Shown: piece after piece, positions 41,942 to 52,430 of the stretch
How the letters are laid out: every line of letters begins with the position of its first letter
How positions within the stretch are numbered: position 1 is the first letter of the stretch
NCBI GenBank assembly: GCA_944548615.1
Contig: OX155963.1
Coordinates: forward strand, 20,891,107-20,955,106
Reading direction: 5' to 3'
DNA from: Micropterix aruncella
Lineage: Eukaryota > Arthropoda > Insecta > Lepidoptera > Micropterigidae
DNA: 64,000 bases
Position numbers and translations under genes: made by a program
Notes under the pieces: model-generated
Seen by the model: only the letters and a program-made list of their open reading frames with translations
What the model was told of the DNA's origin: nothing
The model's database searches: none

Positions 41942-42704
41942 TTATTTATTTTTTTTTATTTGTTGTGTGGGGCTTTTCTAAGGTCTTTATGAGCCTTGTA
42001 ACACTACGATCATTGCTGATCTATTGTGTTCGCCACCTACTATAGTTCTGCGCTAAGCCTCGTGTCATTTAGGAACCGTAACAGGCTTTTGGCGCCAGAT
42101 TGTTTTACCTCCTCAGGTTGGAGGTAATGACCACCCAAGTGTGTGTATCTTTTACGCATCAGCGGGCCACACTCGCACATGAGGTGCAGGGGAGTTTCCT
42201 CGGCCCCTTGGCAGAACCTGCACATTTTTGCGTCTCGGAGATTGAGGTTGTACATCTGTTTGTTAAGGCCACAATGCCCCGTGAGTGCCCTCACCAGTAT
42301 GCGTAGATTATTCCTATTTACCGATAAGGCCTCACAGGCCGGGCCGTCTTAGGGTCGTAAACCTTAATTAGCGCTTTGGATTGATTCAATCCTGGCGTGT
42401 TGTTCCAGTGGTTGACGGATTGTTCTAAACATATTTGTTTGAGCATTAGGTTAGCAAGGCTTTTTGGTACGCCACAGTAAGATTCAGGGCCGTATAACGT
42501 TCCCTTTGCTTCCGTCTTAGCAAGTTCGTCGGCTTTTTCATTTCCCTAGATTCCTGCATGGCCGGGAACCCATCATAGCCTGTTCTTTTAGCCCAGGGCA
42601 ATCCATAATGATACGCAGTTTTGCACTAGCTTTGAATTAATAGTATTCGAGGCTAGTGCCATAAGAGCTGCCTTGCTATCCGAGTGGATATAGATACGGT
42701 GAGA
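41942..42704 (-). pseudogene. RNase H-type LINE, 5'-truncated
   Basis: Minus strand: IYIHSDSKAALMALASNT (RNase H, with the catalytic D in SDSKAAL), a degenerate middle, WRTKKPC, RTIRQPLEQHARIE, NRNNLRILVRALTGHCGLNK, MCRFCQGAEETPLHLMCECG and LLRFLNDTRLSAEL with stop. The 3' UTR and an A-rich tail (41942-41960, T-rich on plus) follow. Stops interrupt the RNase H part. GA-rich flanking copies support target duplication. It is the longest of the four copies of this family here. Confidence 0.88.
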
Positions 42705-42715
42705 GGGAGAGAGCG

Positions 42716-44331
42716 ATATTAAAGATTTGTTGTATTACCGACTGTCAGACCACCCCTGTTCCAGGTCTGCCTTGACTACAAAATCATTTACTATGTATGT
42801 TTCCGACATTAACAAACCAGTTTAGATAAATACCTATCAATCTGTATGATAATTATTCCTTTACGGGACCGATAAAAACCCGCGAAAATTTGGAAAACAT
42901 ACCTACCTACTTAAGAAGTTTTCTGGATAAAATGTTTACTTGAAAATAAACAATATCAACGGATAGCCGAGGCTTGATCACTGAAAGAAAAGCAACTGTA
43001 CTGTAATTAGGGTTTCGTACCTACGAAAGAAATGGAATCTTCCATATAAACCTCTTTAAAAATTTTTAGACATACGATCAGAGAAAGTCGGGTAGAGGTG
43101 CGGAATGAGCCGGGTAAGACGTGGAAAGTCCCCCAGGAGTCTCCTCAGAATCTACTAAGTCCCTGAGAACCTCCCAACTCCGGCAGGTGATAAAAAATAG
43201 TTTTCCAAAAATATCGTACTTTCAGGAAATACCGTACACTGTCAAACGATCCTTTTTTAATATAATATCGTGCTTTTTTTAAATAACGTACTTTCATAAA
43301 TTATCGAACATTTTAAAAATATAGCAGTTTCGGTAAATATCGTACTTCTCAAAAGTATCGGCTAAGGAAACATGTTTTAGGTGACTTTTGGGACAAACAT
43401 TTCTTTTTGCCATTTATGTTTTCTACTGTCCCTCATTGCAGCTGCTAGCGAACGAGCTGGGCAGCAGAGCAGGCAGGTGCCCGTTGCGCTGACTCGGGAG
43501 CTATTGCGAAGGCGGTGAAAGAAATGTGTATGCAAGGATAAGTGTATCTATAAAATACATATTATTATAATCAGTCACCATTTTACATGCTGACGGTGAA
43601 TACATTTTTCTATTACTTAAAATGAATGAATAAGGAATGAATCTAGTGTGGCGTCAGATGACTTTACACCAGATGATGTCAGTGCGTGATATTATATTTA
43701 ATTTTAATTGATCATGGATAACGCTTGCAAAGAGGAGACATCGTCCGTACCTAAAATCTCTGGTCCGTGCTAAGGGCTCCGACTTACTTCCTTCCTGCTA
43801 CCACTTGCATCTCCTGGAGAGCAGCCCTTGATGTCTGGCAGCAGCCGTTGGGCGGCTCCGCAGCGTCGCTAACAAGCCGCGCGAATAAGTGGTGACTTTG
43901 TGCAGTGGCGGACGCGGCCGCGCGTAAAACTACTTTCCGGCCCCGAATGCCAGAGGGTGGAGCCTCTCCCCCCAGCCCCCACCTCTAACCCTCCGTAAAG
44001 TCGGTGGATGAAACGGGATGGTACAGTGAAGTCGAGGTTATTGTTGAAGTTGCGTTTTACTGGCAGGGTTACCAGTTATTGATTTGAACACTATTATGTG
44101 TTTGACTACATTTGACATTGACTATGATTGACTATGACTTTGACTATGATTTTAGAATGGAAATACATGCAGTAACTTATTGAGGTCTTATTACGACTAT
44201 GAGGGGCACATTTGCTTTGCAACCAACTGGACTCAGGCAAAGCTAATAATGTACTGTCATATAAAATACATTTAATTTACGAAATTTCGCCCAGAAGGAC
44301 AGTGTAACTTACTTGGACAGTGTAACTTACT
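42716..44331. other. No gene recognised
   Basis: 43000-43400 is AT-rich with recurring ATCGTACTT-type phrases. 43435-43540 repeats family J. 43780-44030 is a GC-rich unique block, possibly conserved non-coding. 44290-44330 holds a short direct repeat of GACAGTGTAACTTACT. Confidence 0.4.
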
Positions 44332-44402
44332 GTAACCGGTAGCACAGTCTTACTTTGACCTCACTTTGTGAGGTCCCGGGTTCGATTCCCGGCTGGGTTA
44401 CC
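44332..44402 (+). repeat. tRNA-like segment with perfect B box
   Basis: GTAACCGGTAGCACAGTC begins and CTGGGTTACCA ends a 71-base stretch, so the ends can pair (GTAACC with GGTTAC). GGTTCGATTCC is an exact pol III B box inside a perfect T-arm (CCGGG/CCCGG). GACCTCAC-TTT-GTGAGGTC forms a hairpin where an anticodon arm would be, but its loop is only three bases and the D arm is weak. It is more likely a SINE head or tRNA relic than a working tRNA. Confidence 0.5.
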
Positions 44403-44799
44403 ATTTTCCGTAGGGATAAAATTAACGGAATTGCATTTCATTTCTGTCGATCGAATGCAATAACAAGGCGAAAATTTGCAAAGGAAAAGCTATTATAACA
44501 AAAAAATGTAAATCTGCAATAAACATATTGTAACTTCGCAATTGAATCTACCTCCTTCTGGCTTAGCTTCAAATTTAGTTTTATAATCGTTATTATCGAA
44601 GTTCCGCTGTTGCTTTGATGGTGTTTGTTTTATTCAGTCATTCGTCTAGTGGAGTCGTGTAAAAAAATGGTATGTGTCACCACAAAACTTCCCCGGCAAG
44701 TAGCCAAGGACTTATGAAAGGATTTTGAGCGTAATGTCCCTTTGCGAAGGAGGTCGACCTGATTGATGTTCAATGCTTTGCCGTCGTCGACGAGAAGAC

Positions 44800-45215
44800 T
44801 TGAGATGGCAGCATATAAAATCTTCTTGAAAAATCAGTTAGTCAAACATGCCCTTTACAAACTGGACGACTTTTATGATATTGCGTCCACAATTCCTTGA
44901 TTATAAATAAGCATATTATGACTACTTTCGCACTAAGTTTTAGATTGACATTGTTTTTAATTACGCATGTTTCAGAATTTTTCTTTTTCATTGTATTGAT
45001 TATTATTTATTGTTTGATTATTGGTTATTTTGTAAATTTTACTATTTTTAAGTAATCACCTCTGATTATAATTATTTTTTTCCTTTTAATTAATCAAAGC
45101 GGTTTTATCATCCGGTCAATTATTATTGTAAAATTTTACATGTTCCTCAGTATTGTGAAATGCTTTTATGGAATGAATAAATGATTATGATGATGATGAT
45201 GATTAAATGGGATAG
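44800..45215 (+). pseudogene. LINE C-terminus and GATGAT-tailed 3' end
   Basis: EMAAYKIFLKNQLVKHALYK then LDDFYDIASTIP and stop look like the F-x-x-L-K-x-x-L end of a LINE polymerase. A 300-base AT-rich stretch and a GATTATGATGATGATGATGA tail follow (45180-45205). Only the tail of the frame survives. Confidence 0.45.
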
Positions 45216-45299
45216 TCGGCGGCGAGCGCGGATATTGAGAATGCAACACATTAAACACGTGCGATGCAATCGTTTACCTAAATACACTGACATGGTGAA

Positions 45300-45610
45300 A
45301 ACTCGATGTGATTTCGGACCAACGTGTACCAAATTTTAAGTCTATAAGTCTTATATTTTGAGATTGATATTTGAGTAATGCGCCCCCTGGTGGGCCGATT
45401 TCCACCACAACCTTTCCAATTCTTGCCAAGACCAAATGATGTCTTCATGCCAAATTTCAACTCAATCGAAGTAAGCGTTTGGGCGCTATTGTGTAGGAAT
45501 ACAAACAGACACACAGACCCACAGACTTCAATCTGGAAACGATTTAATCGTCTCAGGGGAGCTCAAAATGGATGTTTCCGTCTTTATCTCGAAAAAAAGT
45601 GATACTTGCA
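45300..45610 (+). repeat. Interspersed repeat family B copy
   Basis: TGTGATTTCGGACCAACGTG, ACCAAATTTTAAGTCTATAA, AATTTCAACTCAATCGAAGT, GCGTTTGGGCGCTATTGTG, CAATCTGGAAACGATTTAAT and TCAAAATGGATGTTTCCG match the copies at 17690 and 25230. Confidence 0.65.
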
Positions 45611-46067
45611 GAAGAAGACCATTTTGCAGAAAATATTGACCCTTCCCCAGGCCTTTTCCTCAGGTATAGTTCCAATTGTGTATTTTCGCGGCGGTGTGTT
45701 TATCGCGCTATCAGAGAAACGTCAACCCGCCCACATGGCTAGGAAACTGGCGTTACAGGCATAGGCGCCTCGGCGGCGCCATATCTCCCCTTCACTGGCG
45801 CCACTGAAATCCACTCACTGAAAATCGACGCTTACTAAGCACATCGGAAAACCATCAACTTAGTTTAGCGAGCAGACGCAAATCGATACAAATGGGATGT
45901 TTGCGACGTAATCTCGACAGATTAAATCATGGCACGCGTCTTAGGAAGTTCGACGACCTTATGCCAAATCGGAAAGCATGCAGCAGTGGGTTATTTATGC
46001 CGGACTCAAATAAAGGAGGATGCGACGAAACGTCCCCACTACCAATAACGACCATACATACACTGAG
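45611..46067. other. No gene recognised
   Basis: A GC-richer unique patch near 45690-45800. The frames 45892-46077 (plus) and 45927-46112 (minus) overlap in opposite directions without any domain. Confidence 0.4.
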
Positions 46068-46710
46068 AATAATATAACGATGTAATACACGGAAATAACC
46101 ATGTTTCAACAAGTACGAATTAACATTGCGCTTAACGGTGTTGGCGTGATGATAGTAACCGTGTTGTAATGTTAAAACATAATGTTATTTCATTACGTCA
46201 TGACCTTAGGGTCTCGCTTCTAACATGACAGCATGTAGTAGTAAGCGTTCCGTTATAGTCGGACACATGAATCATGTTGAAACTACAGTTGTTGTTGTTG
46301 TTGACCTACTGTTGTTGTTGAAACTACTGTTATTAACTGTAAATAATATAACGATGTAATACACTGAATAACCATGTTTCGACAAGTATGAATTAACATT
46401 GCGCTTAACGGGTTGGCGTGATGATAGTAACCGTATGTTAAAACATAATGTTATTCATTACGTCATGACCTTAGGATCTCGCTTCTAACATGACAACATG
46501 TAGTAGTAAGCATACGGTTATAGTCGGACACATGAAACTGTTGTCGTTGTTGTTGAAACTACTGTTATTAACTGTCCGTATTAACTGTAGGGAAAGGGTT
46601 GATACATATAATCGAGTAATGGAGTTTCAACCGAATTCCTTGTAATTCAACAAAATTTCGATTGAAACATCGTTATTCTGTATAACACCGTAATATCAAA
46701 ATGGTAATGT
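46068..46710. repeat. Interspersed repeat family I, copy 2, with internal tandem duplication
   Basis: A unit of about 274 bp (AATAATATAACGATGTAATA, CCATGTTTC, GAATTAACATTGCGCTTAAC, CATTACGTCATGACCTTAGG, TCTCGCTTCTAACATGACA, GTCGGACACATGAA) is repeated at 46068 and 46342 with small indels. The common right part (46585-46710: ATAATCGAGTAATGGAGTTT, CGATTGAAACATCG) matches 32940-33030. GTTGTTGTT runs sit at the unit joints. Confidence 0.75.
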
Positions 46711-46740
46711 AAGAATAAATCCAAAAAAATCTCAGTATTA

Positions 46741-47132
46741 GTCGTTAGAAAGTTATTTTCATAGCTGTGTTTTGTTGCTATGATCGAGGTCAGTCTCAAA
46801 TCACTGTGGGAAAAAGTTACAGCCAAAAAAAAACCTATTTCATTGTATCTAAAAATTGTTTATTACAGTAAAATATTGTTATTACACAGTACATATTGTT
46901 ATTAACTAATTGTCATATATTAAAACTGATAATGCAACCGTAAAGGATCACAATTATTACTTTAGCGGTTCCTCTCCGCAAGTGGCGTGGCTCCGCATAT
47001 AAGGCCGGTTATAAGCGACGATTTTTCATATAGCAACACAGGTTTTACTTTAGCTGTAACTTTTTTCCACAATGATTTGAGACTGACCGCCATAGTAACA
47101 AATGAAATGAAATGCTTGAAAAGCTTTCGAAC
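46741..47132. mobile_element. Foldback element, about 390 bp
   Basis: CGTTAGAAAG, GCTATGATCGAGGTCAGTCT and CAAATCACTGTGGGAAAAAG with TTACAGC (46741-46826) return inverted as GCTGTAACTTTTTTCCACAA, TGATTTGAGACTGACCGCCA and CTTTCGAACG (47047-47132). The spacer is AT-rich and non-coding. It is a non-autonomous element. Confidence 0.7.
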
Positions 47133-47249
47133 GACATATGTCTGGTCGTTATTGGTGGTGGGTACGCGTCATGTACGTTTTTGCCCATCCTCTTTACTGC
47201 TCGTGTTTAGTAATGTCAGATTAATTGTGCAGTTTACATAAGTGCAGAT

Positions 47250-47688
47250 TATCTTACATAAGTGCAGATTTACATTAAGTCAATTACAGGCGTCAGTGCT
47301 GGCGCCGAAAACTGACTCACACTGTTTATAAACAGTCAATCAGCCTGTTATTTCTTTAGGATGTTTGCACGTTATTACAGTCAGTGGGGAAAATCATCCT
47401 GTCCTCTAGTTAAAATTTCCACACGAAGCGACGTCACCCTACAAGACAGTGCCAGCGATTGAGCAATTACTGACTTCGGCGTTTAGGCAAAGTCAGTACC
47501 GCTGGCGCGTGTGGTGAGGGAGCGGACTGGCTTGACAATATATATAGTCAATATTGAAGTCAGCACTATCGCGACAGCGCTGTACAGCCTTGAATACAAT
47601 TTAAACGATGGCAGTACCGGGCCAGCACTTACTTGGGTTTGAGTTTGAGGTCACTAACTGAGTCAAAGTAAATCATCTTTTAGTCTCC
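47250..47688. other. No gene recognised
   Basis: Unique sequence with several short CAGTRCTGGC-like phrases. No supported frame. Confidence 0.4.
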
Positions 47689-48044
47689 ATATATTTTTTT
47701 ATTTATTTATTTTATTTTTCTTAAAAACATACAGCATAAAAAAATACGTATAAGCATAATATATATACCAGTAACAAAGCCAATGATGTTTTAAATTATT
47801 TGCTATATAAGGATTAAATATGCTAAACAATACAAAATAAATAAAACCAAAAAGAATTTAAAAGTAACAGTTAAAATCGCTAGGTGCGAGTGTATGGATG
47901 TTAGTGTGTGTTTGTGTGATGGAGAGCGTGTATGTGTGAGTGTGTGTATGTGTGTATTTGTATATGTGTGTGCGTGTATATATGTGTGTGTGGGTGTGTG
48001 TATCTGTAGTGCGAATGTGCATGTGAGTGCTTGTGCATGCTAAT

Positions 48045-50897
48045 TCAATCCGATCTGATAATCAGCTTTTCACGTACCTCCTTAACAAAGGATCGACTAT
48101 TCTGATGGTTAAATATGTCAATATCGTTAAAGCATACATTGTATGCATGCATAACGCGCGGCAATAACGAATTGGAACCATAGTTAGTGTTGAACCTTGG
48201 TACGTAAAAAGTTGAGTGAGCACGTGCGAGTCGGGAAGGCGCTCGTATGCCCACCCTACTCAGGAGGTATGAACTGTCCAACCCAGTATGAACAATTTTA
48301 TGTAGAAACGACATATCTGATACTACTCGCCGGTCCTCTAATGTCTCTAAACCGTAGCGTTGCAGACCTTCAGCGTACGACAAGCCGTTGGAAAATAAGC
48401 GGTAATTTAGATGACGTATAAATCGTTTTTGAATACGCTCAATCCTCAGCTTGTATGTAGCATACTGTGGAGACCAAATATTAGAAGCAAATTCAAGCAG
48501 GCTGCGTACGTATGCAACATAAACCGTTGTCAAAGAATGAGTGTTTTTAAGAGGTCTACAAACTCTCATAATAAAACCAAGGGTGCTGTAAGCCCTGTTG
48601 ACGACTGAATCAATGTGCTTATCCATTAAAAGCTTGCGATCTAAGATGACTCCTAGATCACGCACTCGATCTACTTCCAGAATTTCATCATTGCCAATTG
48701 TATATTTAAAGTTAATAATATTGACATTTCGCGAAAATGAGATTTTATGGCACTTAGCTACATTTAAAGAAAGTTTACGCTGTTCACAAAAACGAGTGAA
48801 ACGATTCAGATCTTCCTGGATCAGTTGACAGTCGCCATGGTTCTTCACTCCCATGAAGATTTTCAAATCATCTGCGTAAAGGAGATAGTCGCAGTGATTA
48901 AAGCAAGTACCGATGTCGTTAATATAAACATTAAAAAGCAAAGGCCCTAAATGGGATCCCTGTGGAACACCAGACTCAATGCCAAAGAAACTAGATCTAA
49001 ATCCACCAACGACAACGGCCTGCCTTCGCTTGAAAACGTAGGATGCTATCCACCTTAACAGATCTCCATGTATGCCCATAGACGACAGACGAGCTATTAG
49101 CTCAACATGATTGACACGATCAAAGGCCTTTGAGAAGTCAGTATATATCGCGTCTACCTGAATACGCCGATCCATACGTCCCAAAGTATAATCAGTAAAA
49201 TGAGCGAGGTTTGTAACAACCGACCGATTTTTAAGAAACCCGTGTTGGTGCTCTGTGAACGAGCTAGCGAGAGCTTGATATAGCTGGTCGTAAACAACCT
49301 TTTCCAAGAGCTTGCTAAAAACTGGCAATATTGAAATAGGCCTATAGTTTTCTACGCAGTTTTTAGCGCCTCCTTTATGTACCGGTACGACGATGGCTTC
49401 TTTCCAAGCAGAAGGAAATACGCCCTCATTTATAGAGCGTCGAAAGAGCAATGTTAGTGGCCGGGAAAGTTCCTTCGCACAGCTGATGGCAAAAATAGGT
49501 GGTATACCATCGCTACCAGGTCCTTTATTGCGGTCTAAATTCATAAGATACTTTAGGACTTGAGATTCGATGATTTGGATATTACTTAAACCACAAATTG
49601 TATCTAGATTGTCACTAACCGGCATTACATTGACAGGTTGCCCGGTGATATATGTCGATTTAAAATAATCGGCAAAGCTTTCGCTAATCGCTTGGCCCTC
49701 CGTTGCAAAGACACCGTTGAGTTTCATACGGCTAGGCAGAGCGTGATCTTTTTTAATACCCTTTACATATGCCCAAAATTGCTTTGGATTCTTGGTTATA
49801 CTATTCTCGCTGTTTGCAATATAAGAGTGATAACATGTTTTCTGCATGGATTTCTGTCGCGATCGTAGCAAGGAAAAGGCATCATAATCGAGCGGATTCC
49901 CGTACCGCCTCCACTTTCGGTGGTATTTAATCTTCTCTTTTATAATATTGATTAGAGCTGGCGAGAACCACTTTGGATATTTACTAGATATCACTTTTTG
50001 CCTCGGAACATGCAAATCGATCCCTGCGCCAATTGTAGTATAGAATACACCAATAGCGTTGTCTAAGTTATCTGTCAATAAAACATTGTCCCAGTCGATA
50101 AGTGATAAATAGTAATTGAGAGATGGATAATCCGCCTTTGAGAAGTTATTTCGAGAGATAGCTGGAGTTATAAGAGGTTTGTATCTAAGGTTCGGAACGA
50201 AAATGTCAAATGACGGGTGATGAGCATCTTCTTTCACTAAAGGATTTAAGGCTCGTTCAATTTCTATGTCAAAATTCGCAAGAGCTAAGTCCAAGATTCT
50301 ATTTGTTGCATTTGATATATGATTAAATTGAATAAGACCAGCGAAGGCTACATGATCAAGAAAAATAGAACCGATAGTACCGGCGTTAGTGTAATTATCA
50401 TCGTCATCATCTCTCCATGTTAACGCTGGGAGATTAAAATCCCCTACCACTAAGAATTTGTCTGCGGGATGGTTTTGAACGAGATCACACATTAATTCTA
50501 CAAACTCCTGCACTAATCTATCGTGTTCCTCGCCAGTGATATAGACACATGCGATATGCAAATCTGTGTCCGCTATGAGCGATGTGGACGGAATGGTAAA
50601 CCAGAACCATTCAGCATTCGTCGGGCTCCAATCGTCCCTGCTGAAAGCGTTTAACTCTCTTCGTACTCCTACGAGAACACCTCCGCCGCGTTTCTTACCC
50701 GTGGTGTCGGGGTCCCTATCCCTCCTCAGAGCGTCATAGCGTGAGTCCAAGACCTCCGCGTCCAAGATGCCATCCAGAAGCCAACTTTCGGTAGCCATTA
50801 TTAGGTCATAATCGTTGCATAGAATGTTGTTTTTAAATATATTAGTCTTCGTACGCAAACCTCGAACATTCTGATATCTTATAGAAAGACTATTCAT
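48045..50897 (-). CDS. LINE ORF2: endonuclease and reverse transcriptase
   Basis: 950 residues, uninterrupted. The N-terminal APE-type endonuclease shows RYQNVRGLRTK, LIMATESWL (metal-binding E37), GDFNLPALTW and AHHPSFDI (the usual S-D-H end motif is altered to HHPS). The reverse transcriptase shows NYRPISILPVFSKLLEKVV, GFLKNRSVVTNL, IYTDFSKAFDRVNH, SGVPQGSHLGPLLFNVYIND and the catalytic LLYADDLKIF with YADD at residues 674-677. The thumb (RDLGVILDRKL) and a C-terminal domain with RIERIQKRFIRHLNYRLF follow. No RNase H. It nicks DNA and copies the element's RNA by target-primed reverse transcription. The ATG at 50897 gives a full endonuclease start and overlaps the preceding open frame by 8 bases. 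Confidence 0.93.
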   Translation of the reverse strand: MNSLSIRYQNVRGLRTKTNIFKNNILCNDYDLIMATESWLLDGILDAEVLDSRYDALRRDRDPDTTGKKRGGGVLVGVRRELNAFSRDDWSPTNAEWFWFTIPSTSLIADTDLHIACVYITGEEHDRLVQEFVELMCDLVQNHPADKFLVVGDFNLPALTWRDDDDDNYTNAGTIGSIFLDHVAFAGLIQFNHISNATNRILDLALANFDIEIERALNPLVKEDAHHPSFDIFVPNLRYKPLITPAISRNNFSKADYPSLNYYLSLIDWDNVLLTDNLDNAIGVFYTTIGAGIDLHVPRQKVISSKYPKWFSPALINIIKEKIKYHRKWRRYGNPLDYDAFSLLRSRQKSMQKTCYHSYIANSENSITKNPKQFWAYVKGIKKDHALPSRMKLNGVFATEGQAISESFADYFKSTYITGQPVNVMPVSDNLDTICGLSNIQIIESQVLKYLMNLDRNKGPGSDGIPPIFAISCAKELSRPLTLLFRRSINEGVFPSAWKEAIVVPVHKGGAKNCVENYRPISILPVFSKLLEKVVYDQLYQALASSFTEHQHGFLKNRSVVTNLAHFTDYTLGRMDRRIQVDAIYTDFSKAFDRVNHVELIARLSSMGIHGDLLRWIASYVFKRRQAVVVGGFRSSFFGIESGVPQGSHLGPLLFNVYINDIGTCFNHCDYLLYADDLKIFMGVKNHGDCQLIQEDLNRFTRFCEQRKLSLNVAKCHKISFSRNVNIINFKYTIGNDEILEVDRVRDLGVILDRKLLMDKHIDSVVNRAYSTLGFIMRVCRPLKNTHSLTTVYVAYVRSLLEFASNIWSPQYATYKLRIERIQKRFIRHLNYRLFSNGLSYAEGLQRYGLETLEDRRVVSDMSFLHKIVHTGLDSSYLLSRVGIRAPSRLARAHSTFYVPRFNTNYGSNSLLPRVMHAYNVCFNDIDIFNHQNSRSFVKEVREKLIIRSD

Positions 50898-51279
50898 AAA
50901 GAGGTATCACATACAGTATAAAAAATGCAAGAACAATTATAGCGGATAAACGACGATAAATGATAATAATAAGAGTATCGTCATAAAGCGATGGTAGTAG
51001 TTTATAGTTGATAAAATCGTGGCAAAAATAAGCAGTGAAAATGGTATTTAAATGTGATGACCAATTAACAGATCGAATTGCAAACGCCCCACTAGCCTCA
51101 GTGCGTGTGTAATGTGTTTTTGTGTAATGGTGTATGTGCGTGTGCGACCATAGCGTGCGCATGCGTAAGAAACTATATGTGAATGTTGACAGAGTTGCCA
51201 ACTTGCTATAGTTATAAATACATTTCCTGTTTAAGTTAAATAGAATGAAAAACATTAAAGTATGTTGAAATAAAAACAA
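50890..51279 (-). other. Open frame between ORF1 and ORF2 of the LINE
   Basis: 129 codons starting MFLFQHTLMFFILFN, rich in F, Y, I and T, with a hydrophobic C-terminal stretch IIVLAFFILYVIPLYE. It fills the interval between the two ORFs, and its stop overlaps the ORF2 start (ATGAATAG). No homologue is recognised and its composition is that of AT-rich non-coding DNA, so it may be chance. Confidence 0.2.
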
Positions 51280-51317
51280 AAAGTTTAAAAATATGTTACA
51301 ATAAAATGCGTGCGCAG

Positions 51318-52430
51318 TTACTTGGCGACCTGGGTTGCAGTCAAATGTTCCTCGATTTTTTTCAGCTGCGTTTCGCTTCGTATAAAGATTGGGGGAGAGC
51401 CTTCGTTTTTTCGCATGTAAATTTTGCCTTGTCTTACCCAGACGAATTGCACTGCTTTGGATTTTGCCAGGAGTTTTGTTTTTCTCAGAAGATCCTTGAA
51501 AAACGGCGTTAAGTGCTCGTTGGCGAAAACCATGGTACTTTTTCCAGGAATGCCGAGGTCGGTCGTGAAGATCCCCTTTCGTTTCCTCAATCCAGACAAT
51601 ATCGAATCCTTTAGCTTCCGATTGCGAAATTTTGCTACTATCACTTTTGGGCGGTCCTTAACGACAACTCTGGGAGAGACCCGCGTCGCGAACTCAATGT
51701 CCTCCGGATGGAGTTGTATTCCCGCGAGTTGTGCAGTCTTCGTGACTATCTGAAGTAGGTCCTCCTTACTCTTTTCCGGAACGCCGACGATCTCAATGTT
51801 CGCCAACCTGCTCCATTGGTCCCGAACCTCGCACTGCAGTTGAAGTTCGGAAACCGTTTCCTGGAGCGTGTTCAGGTTGGCCTCCATGGTATCTACTTTT
51901 AAGATTTTTACCCTTACCTCTTCTTTTTGCTTTTCAAAATCATTTAGCAACTTATTAAAACGCTCAATACTCGACTTATGCGATGCGAAATCTTCTCGGA
52001 TCTTCTGAATATCGTCCCTAAAGAGACAGAGATCTTTGAAGTCGTCACGTAGATTATGAAGCTGTTGAATTTCGCATTGTAAGTTTTTAATTTCGCGAAA
52101 TAGTGTGGCCGTCGAGATTTCATTTTCAGAAGATGCTGTTATTGGAGTAAGGTGGGCCACTCTGCTGGTTTTTGATGGCGAGGTCGGTGTAAGCGATCGA
52201 GACCGCGTGGTTAAATGTGTTAGGGTATCCAAAGTCGCATGCCGTGCTTGCCTAGGGTCTGACGTCTTACAAGTATCGCAGAGCCATTGAGCTAGTTTTT
52301 GCTCATTTAATTTTTCGAAATTCATCTTCAGTATGTTAGCGCATCTATAATGGTATTGCTCTCTACAATGAGCACACACTAATTTATCTTTCGCCGCCAC
52401 AGATTTAGAGCATTTGCTGCAGCTGGCCAT
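51318..52430 (-). CDS. LINE ORF1: PHD finger, coiled coil, FP-like domain
   Basis: 370 residues from the ATG at 52430. An in-frame upstream ATG at 52553 would add 41 residues, but MASCSKC starts exactly at the zinc finger. The PHD-type finger binds two zincs with C4-C7-C19-C22-H27-C30-C51-C54 (numbered from this start). A Ser/Thr-rich linker, a predicted coiled coil of about 90 residues (FREIKNLQCEIQQLHNLRDD onward, leucine-rich heptads) and a C-terminal domain with NIEIVGVPE, RPKVIVAKFRNRKLKDSIL and VWVRQGKIYMRKNEG follow. The last matches the FP-type ORF1 domain of CR1/L2-like LINEs. ORF1 proteins of this group coat element RNA and act as chaperones. It is uninterrupted. Confidence 0.88.
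   Translation of the reverse strand: MASCSKCSKSVAAKDKLVCAHCREQYHYRCANILKMNFEKLNEQKLAQWLCDTCKTSDPRQARHATLDTLTHLTTRSRSLTPTSPSKTSRVAHLTPITASSENEISTATLFREIKNLQCEIQQLHNLRDDFKDLCLFRDDIQKIREDFASHKSSIERFNKLLNDFEKQKEEVRVKILKVDTMEANLNTLQETVSELQLQCEVRDQWSRLANIEIVGVPEKSKEDLLQIVTKTAQLAGIQLHPEDIEFATRVSPRVVVKDRPKVIVAKFRNRKLKDSILSGLRKRKGIFTTDLGIPGKSTMVFANEHLTPFFKDLLRKTKLLAKSKAVQFVWVRQGKIYMRKNEGSPPIFIRSETQLKKIEEHLTATQVAK

Noticed and set aside
43435..43540. Exon-like stretch after CCCTCATTGCAG
   Set aside because: A diverged second copy at 23340-23430 shows it is an interspersed repeat, and the frames stop early.
50890..51279. Third LINE gene
   Set aside because: Kept only as a low-confidence open frame, because AT-rich composition explains it and no homologue is known.
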